The translations under genes and the position numbers were made by a program. A stretch of DNA of 64,000 nucleotides from positions 682,001 through 746,000 of the forward strand of contig NZ_VAJM01000001.1 in NCBI RefSeq assembly GCF_005771675.1, read 5' to 3'. This document shows, piece by piece, positions 17,641 through 24,670 of the stretch. How positions within the stretch are numbered: the first letter of the stretch is position 1; each line of letters starts with the position of its first letter. The stretch is from Hymenobacter jeollabukensis (lineage in GTDB: Bacteria; Bacteroidota; Bacteroidia; Cytophagales; Hymenobacteraceae). The notes under the pieces are model-generated. The model was not told the DNA's origin and did not search any database. It was given only the letters and a program-made list of their open reading frames with translations.

Positions 17641-18666
17641 ATGCACGTCACCGTTTTCAGTGCCCATGCCTACGAGCAGCCCCACCTCACCGCCGCGGCG
17701 GGCGGGCGGCATGAGCTGCGCTTCGTGGAAACTCCGCTTTCCCTCGATACCGCGGCCCAGGCCGCCGGCAGCCAAGCCGTGGCCCTCTTCACCAGCGACG
17801 ATGCCTCGGCCCCGGTGCTGGCGCGCCTGGCCGAGCTGGGCGTACGCTACGTGGCCGTGCGCGCCGCCGGCCACGACCAGGTAGACCTGCCCGCCGCCGC
17901 CCGCCTGGGCCTGCGCGTGGCCAACGTGCCCGCCTACTCGCCCTATGCCGTGGCCGAGCACGCGGTGGCCCTGATGCTGGCCCTGAACCGCCGCCTGCGC
18001 CAGGCCGACCAGCAGCTGCGCCGCCACGACTACCGCCTCGACGGGCTGGAGGGCTTCGACCTGCACGGCAAAACCGTCGGCCTCATCGGCTGCGGGCGCA
18101 TCGGCGGGGTGCTGGCCGATATCCTGCGCGGCTTCGGCTGCCGCCTGCTTGGCTATGACGTGCAGCCCGACCCGGCGCTGAGCCAGCGCACCGGCCTGCG
18201 CTACGTGTCGCTGCCCGAGCTGTGCGCGGCGGCCGACATCGTGTCGGTACACGCCCCGCTGACGGCCGAAACCCGCCACCTGATCGATGCCGACCTACTG
18301 GCCCAGCTCAAGCCCGGGGCCATGCTCATCAACACCGGGCGCGGGGCCGTGCTCGACACGGCCGCCGCTCTGGCCGCCCTGCAGTCGGGCCGGCTCGGCT
18401 ACCTGGGCCTCGATGTGTACGAGCATGAGCGCGGCCTCTTCTTCGAGGACCACCGCCAGGACGCCACCCACGATGCGCTGCTCGACGAGCTGCTGCAACA
18501 GCCCAACGTGCTGGTGACCGGCCACCAGGCCTTTCTCACCCGGGAGGCGCTGAGCAATATTGCCACGACCACCGTCGAAAACCTCGATGCCTGGGCGCAG
18601 GGCCACCCCGCCGCCCACGAATTGCAGCCCGCCCCGGCGGTGCTGCAGCCAGTCTGCTCGCCGTGA
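17641..18666 (+). CDS. ldhA: D-lactate dehydrogenase-type 2-hydroxyacid dehydrogenase
   Basis: A 341-residue NAD-dependent D-2-hydroxyacid dehydrogenase most like fermentative D-lactate dehydrogenase, which reduces pyruvate to D-lactate. The NAD loop GCGRIG is at 150-155, catalytic Arg at 234 (NTGRGAVLD), Glu near 263 (DVYEHE, followed by FFED) and His at 295 (TGHQAFLT). The RAAGHDQVD and NVPAYSPYAVAEHA motifs are characteristic of LdhA. ATG 17641. A 4-bp GTGA overlap with the next gene indicates coupling. Its presence with Usp proteins and Crp/Fnr-like operators fits an oxygen-limitation response, regenerating NAD when respiration slows. Confidence 0.88.
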   Translation: MHVTVFSAHAYEQPHLTAAAGGRHELRFVETPLSLDTAAQAAGSQAVALFTSDDASAPVLARLAELGVRYVAVRAAGHDQVDLPAAARLGLRVANVPAYSPYAVAEHAVALMLALNRRLRQADQQLRRHDYRLDGLEGFDLHGKTVGLIGCGRIGGVLADILRGFGCRLLGYDVQPDPALSQRTGLRYVSLPELCAAADIVSVHAPLTAETRHLIDADLLAQLKPGAMLINTGRGAVLDTAAALAALQSGRLGYLGLDVYEHERGLFFEDHRQDATHDALLDELLQQPNVLVTGHQAFLTREALSNIATTTVENLDAWAQGHPAAHELQPAPAVLQPVCSP

Positions 18667-20180
18667 AAACCTCCGATTCCCTGCTCAGCCACCTGACGCG
18701 CCCGGCCCTGTACGCCGCCGGGCTGCTGCTGATCGGCTGGTGGCTGGCGGCGCCGCGGCCTGACGGACTCGTCGCGGTGCCGTTGGCCGTTTCACCTGGG
18801 CTGCCTGTGCGGGCCGTGGCGGTCGACGCCGTGCTGCCGGGCGAAACGCCGGTAGCGCACTGGCTGCGGGTGCTGCTCGACACCGTGCCGACCACCGGCC
18901 GGCCGCGCCTGCAGAGCGAGGCGGCCGTGCGGATGCTGTACGGGCCGGCGCCGGCGCCCGTCTGGACGCACGCCGACGGCACCCTCACGCCCTCGGCTGA
19001 GGGCCTGCTGACCCTGCTGGAGCAGGCACCGGCCTATGGGCTGCAGCCGGCGTACTATGGAATGCCGCGCCTGCAGGCCCTGCGCGACTCCCTGGCCGGC
19101 CCCGCGGATGCGCAGCTGCCGGCGCGGCAGGCCCGCTTCGAGGTGTACCTGAGCGACGCCGCCCTCAGCTTCATGCGCGACCTGCACCGCGGCCGCCTAC
19201 GTCCCGCCACGCCCTCGCCCGCGGAGCGCGCCAGCGGCACCACGTTCAGCCCCGCCGACACCCTGCGCCAAGCCCTGGCCGACGCCGACGTGCGGGCGGC
19301 GGTGCTCCGTTGCCAGCCCCGGCACCGCGAGTACCGCCGGCTGCAGGCGGCGCTGGCCCGGTGGCTGCGCCAGCCCGTGCCGGCCGATTCGGCGGCCCGC
19401 TGGCAGGCCCGCTACGAGCAGGTAGCCCTGAACCTGGAACGCTGGCGCTGGCGGGCCCTGCCCGAATCGGAGTACGTGCTCGTGAACCTGCCCGCCTACG
19501 AGCTGCTGGTGGTGCGCGGCGACACCGTGCGGCAGCAGCACCGCGTGATAGTGGGCAAGCCCCGGACGCCCTCGCCCACGCTCAGCAGCCACATCCTGTA
19601 CTTCACCCTGGCCCCCGACTGGTACGTGCCGCGCTCCATCGCCACCAAGGAGCTGCTGCCGCGCGTGAAGGCCGACCCCGGCTACTTGGCCCGCAACCAC
19701 TACGCGCTCTACGACAGCCGGGGCCGGCCCCTCGACCCGTGGCAGGTGGCCTGGTCGGGGGTGACGTCCGGGAATTTCAGCTACATCATCCGCCAGACGG
19801 CGGGCTGCGACAACGCTCTGGGCAACATCGTCTTCCGCTTCCCGAACCCCTACTCCGTGTACCTGCACGATACGCCCGTGCGCCAGCTCTTCGAGCAGCC
19901 GCAGCGGGCCCTGAGCCACGGCTGCATGCGGGTGGCCGAGCCCATGCGCCTAGCCGCCTACCTGCTGCGCCGCGAGGGCCAGTCCGCGCAGCTGCCCGAC
20001 GAAGCCACCTGCGCCCGGGATGCCCGCTCCCGGAACGTGTGGCTGCGCCGCCCCATGCCCCTGCACGTGTGCTACGCCACCTGCGCCGTGGAGCAGGGCC
20101 AGCTGCGCTTCTACCCCGACATCTACCAGCGCGACGCGCCCCTGCGCCGGGCCCTGGCCGCGGCCCTGCCCCAGCCCTAG
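18663..20180 (+). CDS. L,D-transpeptidase (YkuD/YcbB type)
   Basis: A 505-residue cell-envelope enzyme. An N-terminal hydrophobic segment (about 14-30) should export or anchor it facing the periplasm. A scaffold region (about 60-270) precedes the YkuD domain, in which the catalytic Cys is about residue 421 within SHGCMRV, after YLHDTP. The architecture resembles YcbB/LdtD, which makes 3-3 peptidoglycan cross-links, although no separate peptidoglycan-binding repeat is obvious. The start is GTG 18663, overlapping the upstream TGA (GTGA). Coupling to ldhA suggests that cell-wall remodelling is induced together with fermentation and Usp genes. Confidence 0.87.
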   Translation: MKTSDSLLSHLTRPALYAAGLLLIGWWLAAPRPDGLVAVPLAVSPGLPVRAVAVDAVLPGETPVAHWLRVLLDTVPTTGRPRLQSEAAVRMLYGPAPAPVWTHADGTLTPSAEGLLTLLEQAPAYGLQPAYYGMPRLQALRDSLAGPADAQLPARQARFEVYLSDAALSFMRDLHRGRLRPATPSPAERASGTTFSPADTLRQALADADVRAAVLRCQPRHREYRRLQAALARWLRQPVPADSAARWQARYEQVALNLERWRWRALPESEYVLVNLPAYELLVVRGDTVRQQHRVIVGKPRTPSPTLSSHILYFTLAPDWYVPRSIATKELLPRVKADPGYLARNHYALYDSRGRPLDPWQVAWSGVTSGNFSYIIRQTAGCDNALGNIVFRFPNPYSVYLHDTPVRQLFEQPQRALSHGCMRVAEPMRLAAYLLRREGQSAQLPDEATCARDARSRNVWLRRPMPLHVCYATCAVEQGQLRFYPDIYQRDAPLRRALAAALPQP

Positions 20181-20204
20181 CCCCGCTTTCGGCAATTTCC
20201 CGGC

Positions 20205-20216
20205 TGACAGAAATCA
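20205..20216. promoter_or_regulatory. Crp/Fnr-like operator upstream of the first UspA gene
   Basis: TGACAGAAATCA has the TGA-N6-TCA form. Its last base is 27 nt before a CTTG (20244-20247), exactly the spacing seen at 15892-15903. The ATG at 20319 is 103 bp downstream of the site. Confidence 0.45.
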
Positions 20217-20318
20217 TTGCCAATGCCCTCCGGTCGGGGCCACCTTGCCTGAGCAGATAGCCGGCCCCAGTGGCCGGGCTCTGTTCATCTCCACCCGTTC
20301 ACTTAACCTGCTTTGGCC

Positions 20319-21182
20319 ATGACGCTCAACCAGATTCAAAATGCGCCCACAATGCCACCGGCAGGCGAGCTGAAGTCCCTGTCGCTGATTGTGCTGACCA
20401 ACTTCTTCCCGGCCGCGCACCGGGCCGTGCGCTACGCGGCCGAGCTGGCGGCGCCGCTGGGGGCCCAGCTCGTGTTGCTGCACGTGCGGGAGGTTTCGGT
20501 GCTCGATGGGGAGCTGCTCGACCAGCCCAGCCAGGAGCGCGACGGGGAGCTGCTGATGGCCGTGCAGGCCCTGGCCGACGAGGTGTACGTGCCCACCAGC
20601 ATCGAGCTGGTGCCCGACCTGCAGCTGAGCACCGCCGCCGCCCTGCTGCACCGGTACACTCCGGCCGTGTTCGTGCTCGGCCAGGCCGCCGAGGTGGAGC
20701 AGGACGCGCCCGTCAGCCAGGCCGTGCTGGACGTGCTGCGCAGCGGCGAGTTTCCGCTGCTCATCGTGCCCGAAGCGTACCGGGGCCCCGCCGTGCCCAC
20801 GCACGCGCTGGTGGCGGCCGATGGTGACCCGTTCCGGCTGGAGCACCCCGGCCCGGCCCTGCAGCTGCTCAAGCAGTTGGAGCCGCGCCTGACGGTGGCC
20901 ACCGTGTCGGCGGCGGCGGAAGACGCGGTGTGCGCCACGGCCCTGCGGCAGGTGCACAGCGCCGGGCTGGCCGCCACCGCCTGCCACACCGACGTGGAAG
21001 CCATCCGACACCAGTCGCCGGTGGGCGGGCTGCTGCAGGCCGTGGCCCAAACCCCGGCCGACCTGCTCGTGCTCATTGCCCGCCGCCACAGCTTCCTGAG
21101 CGCGCTGTTTCACCGCAGCGTCACCAGCCGCCTGCTGCGCACCTGCCCCGTGCCCATGCTGCTGCTGCCCGCCGCCGACTAG
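20319..21182 (+). CDS. Tandem UspA universal stress protein (copy 1)
   Basis: A 287-residue protein with two Usp domains (about 20-145 and 150-287). The C-terminal domain lacks the ATP-binding G-x2-G-x9-G-S/T signature; in its place is HSFLSALFHRSVTS, a motif shared with the two other Usp proteins in this cluster, so these appear to be non-ATP-binding paralogues. Cytoplasmic stress-survival role; partner unknown. A TTG at 20313 is in frame, but the ATG at 20319 fits better. A Crp/Fnr-like site lies upstream, and the second Usp gene follows after 30 bp. Confidence 0.88.
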   Translation: MTLNQIQNAPTMPPAGELKSLSLIVLTNFFPAAHRAVRYAAELAAPLGAQLVLLHVREVSVLDGELLDQPSQERDGELLMAVQALADEVYVPTSIELVPDLQLSTAAALLHRYTPAVFVLGQAAEVEQDAPVSQAVLDVLRSGEFPLLIVPEAYRGPAVPTHALVAADGDPFRLEHPGPALQLLKQLEPRLTVATVSAAAEDAVCATALRQVHSAGLAATACHTDVEAIRHQSPVGGLLQAVAQTPADLLVLIARRHSFLSALFHRSVTSRLLRTCPVPMLLLPAAD

Positions 21183-21212
21183 CTTCCGCCGACCCCGCTT
21201 TTCCCTACTGCC

Positions 21213-22091
21213 ATGGCCTTCACCTTCCTCGTTCTAGCCAGCTTTTACCCGCCCGAGCAGCGGGCCCTGCGCTACGCCGACGCCCTGGCCAGCGCCCAGG
21301 GCGGCCACCTGGTGCTGCTGCACGCCCACCGCGCCTCGCTCTACGACCCCTACATGTTTGCCGGCGAGGCCTGGCGCCGCCAGGAGCTGGCCCAGGATGC
21401 CGACGCGGCGGCCCTGCTGCGCGAGCTGGCCGGGCAGCTGCGGGCGCCCGCCACGGTGGAGCTGATGACCGACCTGCTGCCCACCATGCTCCCGGCCCTG
21501 ACGCAGCGCTACGCCCCGGCCCTGTTCGTGCTGGGCCTGCCCGCCGCCGGCCCCGAAGCCGCCGGGCAGGTGAGCACGGCCGCCCTGGAGCTGCTGCGCG
21601 CCGCCCAGTTTCCGGTGCTGCTCGTACCCGAAGCCACCACGGCCGCCGACCTGCCCCAGCGCGTGCTCATCGCCGCCGACCGCGAAGCCTTCGGCCTGGC
21701 CCCCACCAGCGAAGCCGCCGCCGGGCTGCTCCAGACGCTGGGGGCCGATTTCACCGTCGCCTACGTGTCGGAGGTGGAGGATGACGCGGGGTGCGCGCGG
21801 GCCTTGCGGGCGGTGCAGGCCAGCGGGGTGCTGGCGCCCGAAACCACGGTGGAGCTGCGCGGCTGCCTGGCGCCCGATGCGGCCACCGGCCTGCTGGGCG
21901 CGGCCGAGGAAGTCGGCGCCGACCTGCTGGTGCTGCTGGCCCGCTCGCGCAGCTACCTCGGCGAGCTGTTTCACCGCAGTGTGACGGCCGCCGTGATTGA
22001 GCGCAGCACGCTGCCGGTGCTGCTGCTGCCGGTCGTGGAGGCCGATGCCGTGCCCCTGACGGCCGACCTGCAGCAGCAGGCGCAGGGGTAA
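21213..22091 (+). CDS. Tandem UspA universal stress protein (copy 2)
   Basis: A 292-residue two-domain Usp protein starting MAFTFLVLASFYPPEQRALRYAD style, co-directional with copy 1 and only 30 bp after it, so almost certainly co-transcribed. Its second domain carries the same RSYLGELFHRSVT block in place of the ATP-loop glycines. The Pro/Glu-Ala-rich sequence between domains (about 135-150) is a linker. It arose by duplication with the neighbouring copies, judging by the shared LFHRSVT motif and order of hydrophobic strands. No enzymatic residues are visible. Confidence 0.87.
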   Translation: MAFTFLVLASFYPPEQRALRYADALASAQGGHLVLLHAHRASLYDPYMFAGEAWRRQELAQDADAAALLRELAGQLRAPATVELMTDLLPTMLPALTQRYAPALFVLGLPAAGPEAAGQVSTAALELLRAAQFPVLLVPEATTAADLPQRVLIAADREAFGLAPTSEAAAGLLQTLGADFTVAYVSEVEDDAGCARALRAVQASGVLAPETTVELRGCLAPDAATGLLGAAEEVGADLLVLLARSRSYLGELFHRSVTAAVIERSTLPVLLLPVVEADAVPLTADLQQQAQG

Positions 22092-22146
22092 GCAGCGGGG
22101 CACCGAATCGGGCCGCCACGGGGCTGATTTTGGCCGGCCGGCGGCA

Positions 22147-22158
22147 TGATATACGTCA
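22147..22158. promoter_or_regulatory. Crp/Fnr-like operator upstream of the BON-domain gene
   Basis: TGATATACGTCA has the TGA-N6-TCA form and lies 77 bp before the ATG at 22235. A further small inverted repeat (CACGTT at 22157-22162 with AACGTG at 22170-22175) overlaps its right end. Unlike the other two sites, no CTTG follows at 27 nt, so the promoter geometry differs. Confidence 0.4.
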
Positions 22159-22234
22159 CGTTTTCGGGTAACGTGCGTCATGGAACCGGGCTCAGCAAAC
22201 GTGGATATTTACTTACTCCACAGCCTGTTGCCCC

Positions 22235-23446
22235 ATGAACCATTTGCTCGACACGCTTTCCTTGCCGCCGCCCGCTGATGCGGAGCTGGCCGCCGCCGTC
22301 CACCGGCAATACTCCCTCAAGCCCGGCGTACACGACACCCGCATTCAGGTGGCCGTGGTGCGGGGCATCGTGCGCCTGACGGGCTTCACCGACAACCTCC
22401 TCTCGCTGGAACGCGCCGAGGAGCTGGCCCGGGCCGTCAACGGCGTGCGTGGCGTAGTCAACGAGCTACAGATGCGCACGGCCGACCTGGCCGACGAGCT
22501 GCTGCAGCAGCGGGCCGCCGCTTTGATTCTGGCCGAGTGCGGCCCCCACCCCAGCGTGCAGGTCACGGTGCAGCACGCCACCGCCACCCTCAGCGGCGTG
22601 GTCGATTCGTGGGTGGTGAAGCAGTGGCTGCTGCGCGTGGTGAAGCAGGTGGTGGGCATCTGGCACGTACAGGACCGCCTGGCCTGCACCGGCGCCCAGG
22701 GCATCAGCGACGCCGACCTCAGCCTGTACCTCGACGAGCAGCTCAGCTGGGACGCCTACCTGCGCGCCGACGGGGTGGACGTGCAGGTGCAGCGCGGCCG
22801 GGTACGCCTGCGCGGGGCCGTCGACTCGGACTGCACCCGCAGCCGGCTGGTAGCCACGGCCTGGGCCGCCGGCGCCACCGCCGTCGACGCCGGGCAGCTG
22901 GCCGTGGGCGTGTGGGCCCGGCCGCCCGCCGAGCCCCGCGCCCCGCGTCTGCGCGTGCCCGATAGCGCCAGCGAGCAGGCCATTCACGACGCCTGGCAGC
23001 TGGATGAGCGCCTGGGCACCGATCTGCCCGCCCTGCAGGTCGTCAACGGCGTGGCCACGCTCAACGGGGCTGTGAGCACCGTGCGGGCCCGCCGCGCCGC
23101 CGAGCAGGACGCCCGCAATGCCACCGGCATCTGGCACGTCAACAACCACTTGCGCGTGTGGCCGCGCCGCCTGCCCGACGACGCGGAGCTGCTACACACC
23201 CTGCAGCGGGCCCAGGCCCACGACGCCTACGTGCAGGCCCTGCCGGTGGAATGGGTGGTCGACCACGGCCGCGCCATCCTGCGCGGCACCGTGCCCGGCC
23301 ACTTCGAAAAAGCCCGCCTGGAAGAGCTGGCCGCCGGCACGGCCGGGGTGCTCAGCGTCGTCAACGGGCTGCTGGTGCAGACGCACGCCAGCCTACCGCC
23401 CCGCCCGGCCGCGCCCTCCGATTATCCGCCGGCCCTGGTGGCCTGA
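22235..23446 (+). CDS. Protein with five BON-like domains
   Basis: A 403-residue protein made mainly of BON-like repeats. Five GxVxLxGxV-type strands followed by an Ala-rich helix and a 'V-x-N' strand can be seen: RGIVRLTGFT, HATATLSGVVD, RGRVRLRGAVD, NGVATLNGAVS and HGRAILRGTVP. BON domains usually bind phospholipid surfaces and occur in periplasmic osmotic-stress proteins such as OsmY, but no signal peptide is visible here, so a cytoplasmic or inner-leaflet location is more likely. Two repeats share IWHV (GIWHVQDRL, GIWHVNNHL). It carries its own Crp/Fnr-like site and lies between Usp genes. Confidence 0.82.
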   Translation: MNHLLDTLSLPPPADAELAAAVHRQYSLKPGVHDTRIQVAVVRGIVRLTGFTDNLLSLERAEELARAVNGVRGVVNELQMRTADLADELLQQRAAALILAECGPHPSVQVTVQHATATLSGVVDSWVVKQWLLRVVKQVVGIWHVQDRLACTGAQGISDADLSLYLDEQLSWDAYLRADGVDVQVQRGRVRLRGAVDSDCTRSRLVATAWAAGATAVDAGQLAVGVWARPPAEPRAPRLRVPDSASEQAIHDAWQLDERLGTDLPALQVVNGVATLNGAVSTVRARRAAEQDARNATGIWHVNNHLRVWPRRLPDDAELLHTLQRAQAHDAYVQALPVEWVVDHGRAILRGTVPGHFEKARLEELAAGTAGVLSVVNGLLVQTHASLPPRPAAPSDYPPALVA

Positions 23447-23518
23447 GCGTTGCTTCGCCTTCGGGGCGCTGACCCTGCTCCCTCCTACCTGTTTCCCACC
23501 CTTTTTTCGCTTTTCGTC

Positions 23519-23734
23519 ATGACTCAGAACATAGGTTCCTACGACCGGGTAATTCGCATGGCCCTGGCCGCGGCAATTGCCGCCGGCCTGCTGGTGCTCG
23601 GCAAGCAGTTCAGCGCCCCCGAACTGCTGGCCTGGCTGCTCATTCCCCTGTTTCTGCTGCTGACCGGCGCCATCGGCTACTGCCCGCTCTACGGCGTGCT
23701 GGGCCTCAGCACCCACCGCCCCTGGCAGCGCTGA
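23519..23734 (+). CDS. DUF2892-family small membrane protein
   Basis: A 71-residue inner-membrane protein with two hydrophobic helices (MALAAAIAAGLLVLG and LLAWLLIPLFLLLTGAIGY) and the family-typical start NIGSYDRVIRM and end GYCPLYGVLGLST. DUF2892 proteins resemble the membrane part of YgaP-type rhodanese proteins. ATG 23519 is preferred to the longer frame from 23450. It sits between the BON gene (73 bp upstream) and the third UspA gene (78 bp downstream), probably in the same transcript. Confidence 0.85.
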   Translation: MTQNIGSYDRVIRMALAAAIAAGLLVLGKQFSAPELLAWLLIPLFLLLTGAIGYCPLYGVLGLSTHRPWQR

Positions 23735-23811
23735 AAACTTGAATTCAAGGCCCTGCCACGCGGGTTACCCAACCCGCGCTGTTGCCCTCCTCCTTCCCAA
23801 CCCATCTCGCC

Positions 23812-24636
23812 ATGCACCCCGCCTTTGTCGTTCTCACCGATTTTTCGCCCGCCGCCGAGCGGGCGCTGCGCTACACCACCCGGCTGGCCGAGCAGGTCGA
23901 TGGCCGGCTGGTGCTGCTGCACGTGTACCAGGACCCGCTGCTGGAGCCCGAAGCCGCCATGGTGACCCTGCCCATGGTGCTGCAAAGCCGCAAGCAAATT
24001 CTGGCCGAACTGGCCGAGCGCGCCCGGCAGCAGGCCCTGCCCACCGAAACGCACCTCTCCATCGATACGCTCGGCGACGCTGTGACCGAGGTGGTAGCCC
24101 AGCACCACCCTCTGCTGCTGGCGCTCGGCCGCGAGCAGCACAGCACCATGATTGACCGCCTGCTGCGCCACCAGGCCGGCCCTATCCTGCAAACCGCCCG
24201 CTACCCCCTGCTGCTGGTGCCCGAATGCTGGTCCGCCGATGCCGCTCCGCGCCGCCTCGTGGTGGCCGCCGACGACCACGGCTTCTGGCTCACGCCCCAG
24301 TCCCTGGCCCTGGGCGAGCTGATTGCCCGCTGGCAGCCCAGCACCACCGTCGTGCACGTAGGTCCGGCCCACGGCCCCTCGCAGGCCGCGGTGGGCTTCG
24401 AGGCCGTGCGCCGCTGCGAGCTGTTCGGCCCGCTTTCCGACAACAGCCTCTACGAAGTGCGCGAGGAAGCCACCGCCACGGGCATTCTGCACGCCGCCGC
24501 CGAACTGCAGGCCGACATGCTGGTGGTGCTGGCCCGCCCGCACACGTTTCTGGACGGGCTATTTCACCGCAGCGTCACGGCCCAGCTGCTGCAGCACAGC
24601 CCCGTGCCCGTGCTGGTGCTGCCCACCATGCACTGA
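23812..24636 (+). CDS. Tandem UspA universal stress protein (copy 3)
   Basis: A 274-residue two-domain Usp protein beginning MHPAFVVLTDFSPAAERALRY. It shares with copies 1 and 2 the C-terminal block HTFLDGLFHRSVTAQLL and lacks the ATP-loop glycines. ATG 23812 is chosen over an in-frame TTG at 23782 because it places the first beta-strand at the N-terminus, as usual. Last gene of the plus-strand stress cluster; it meets the hybrid kinase gene tail to tail, 29 bp apart. A 12-bp palindrome (CTTGAATTCAAG, about 23738-23749) lies upstream but does not have Crp/Fnr spacing. Confidence 0.87.
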   Translation: MHPAFVVLTDFSPAAERALRYTTRLAEQVDGRLVLLHVYQDPLLEPEAAMVTLPMVLQSRKQILAELAERARQQALPTETHLSIDTLGDAVTEVVAQHHPLLLALGREQHSTMIDRLLRHQAGPILQTARYPLLLVPECWSADAAPRRLVVAADDHGFWLTPQSLALGELIARWQPSTTVVHVGPAHGPSQAAVGFEAVRRCELFGPLSDNSLYEVREEATATGILHAAAELQADMLVVLARPHTFLDGLFHRSVTAQLLQHSPVPVLVLPTMH

Positions 24637-24654
24637 CGCCGTCCGGGTTTGGCA

Positions 24655-24670
24655 GGTAGCCGCGGCTACC
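24655..24670. terminator. Perfect palindrome between convergent genes
   Basis: GGTAGCCGCGGCTACC is a perfect 16-bp palindrome between the UspA and hybrid-kinase genes and contains the kinase stop codon. It has no T-run, so termination is only likely, not certain. Confidence 0.4.

Noticed and set aside
23738-23749. CTTGAATTCAAG as a fourth Fnr-type site upstream of the third UspA gene
   Set aside because: The half-sites TTGA and TCAA are separated by 2 bp, not by the 4-6 bp needed for Fnr/Crp.
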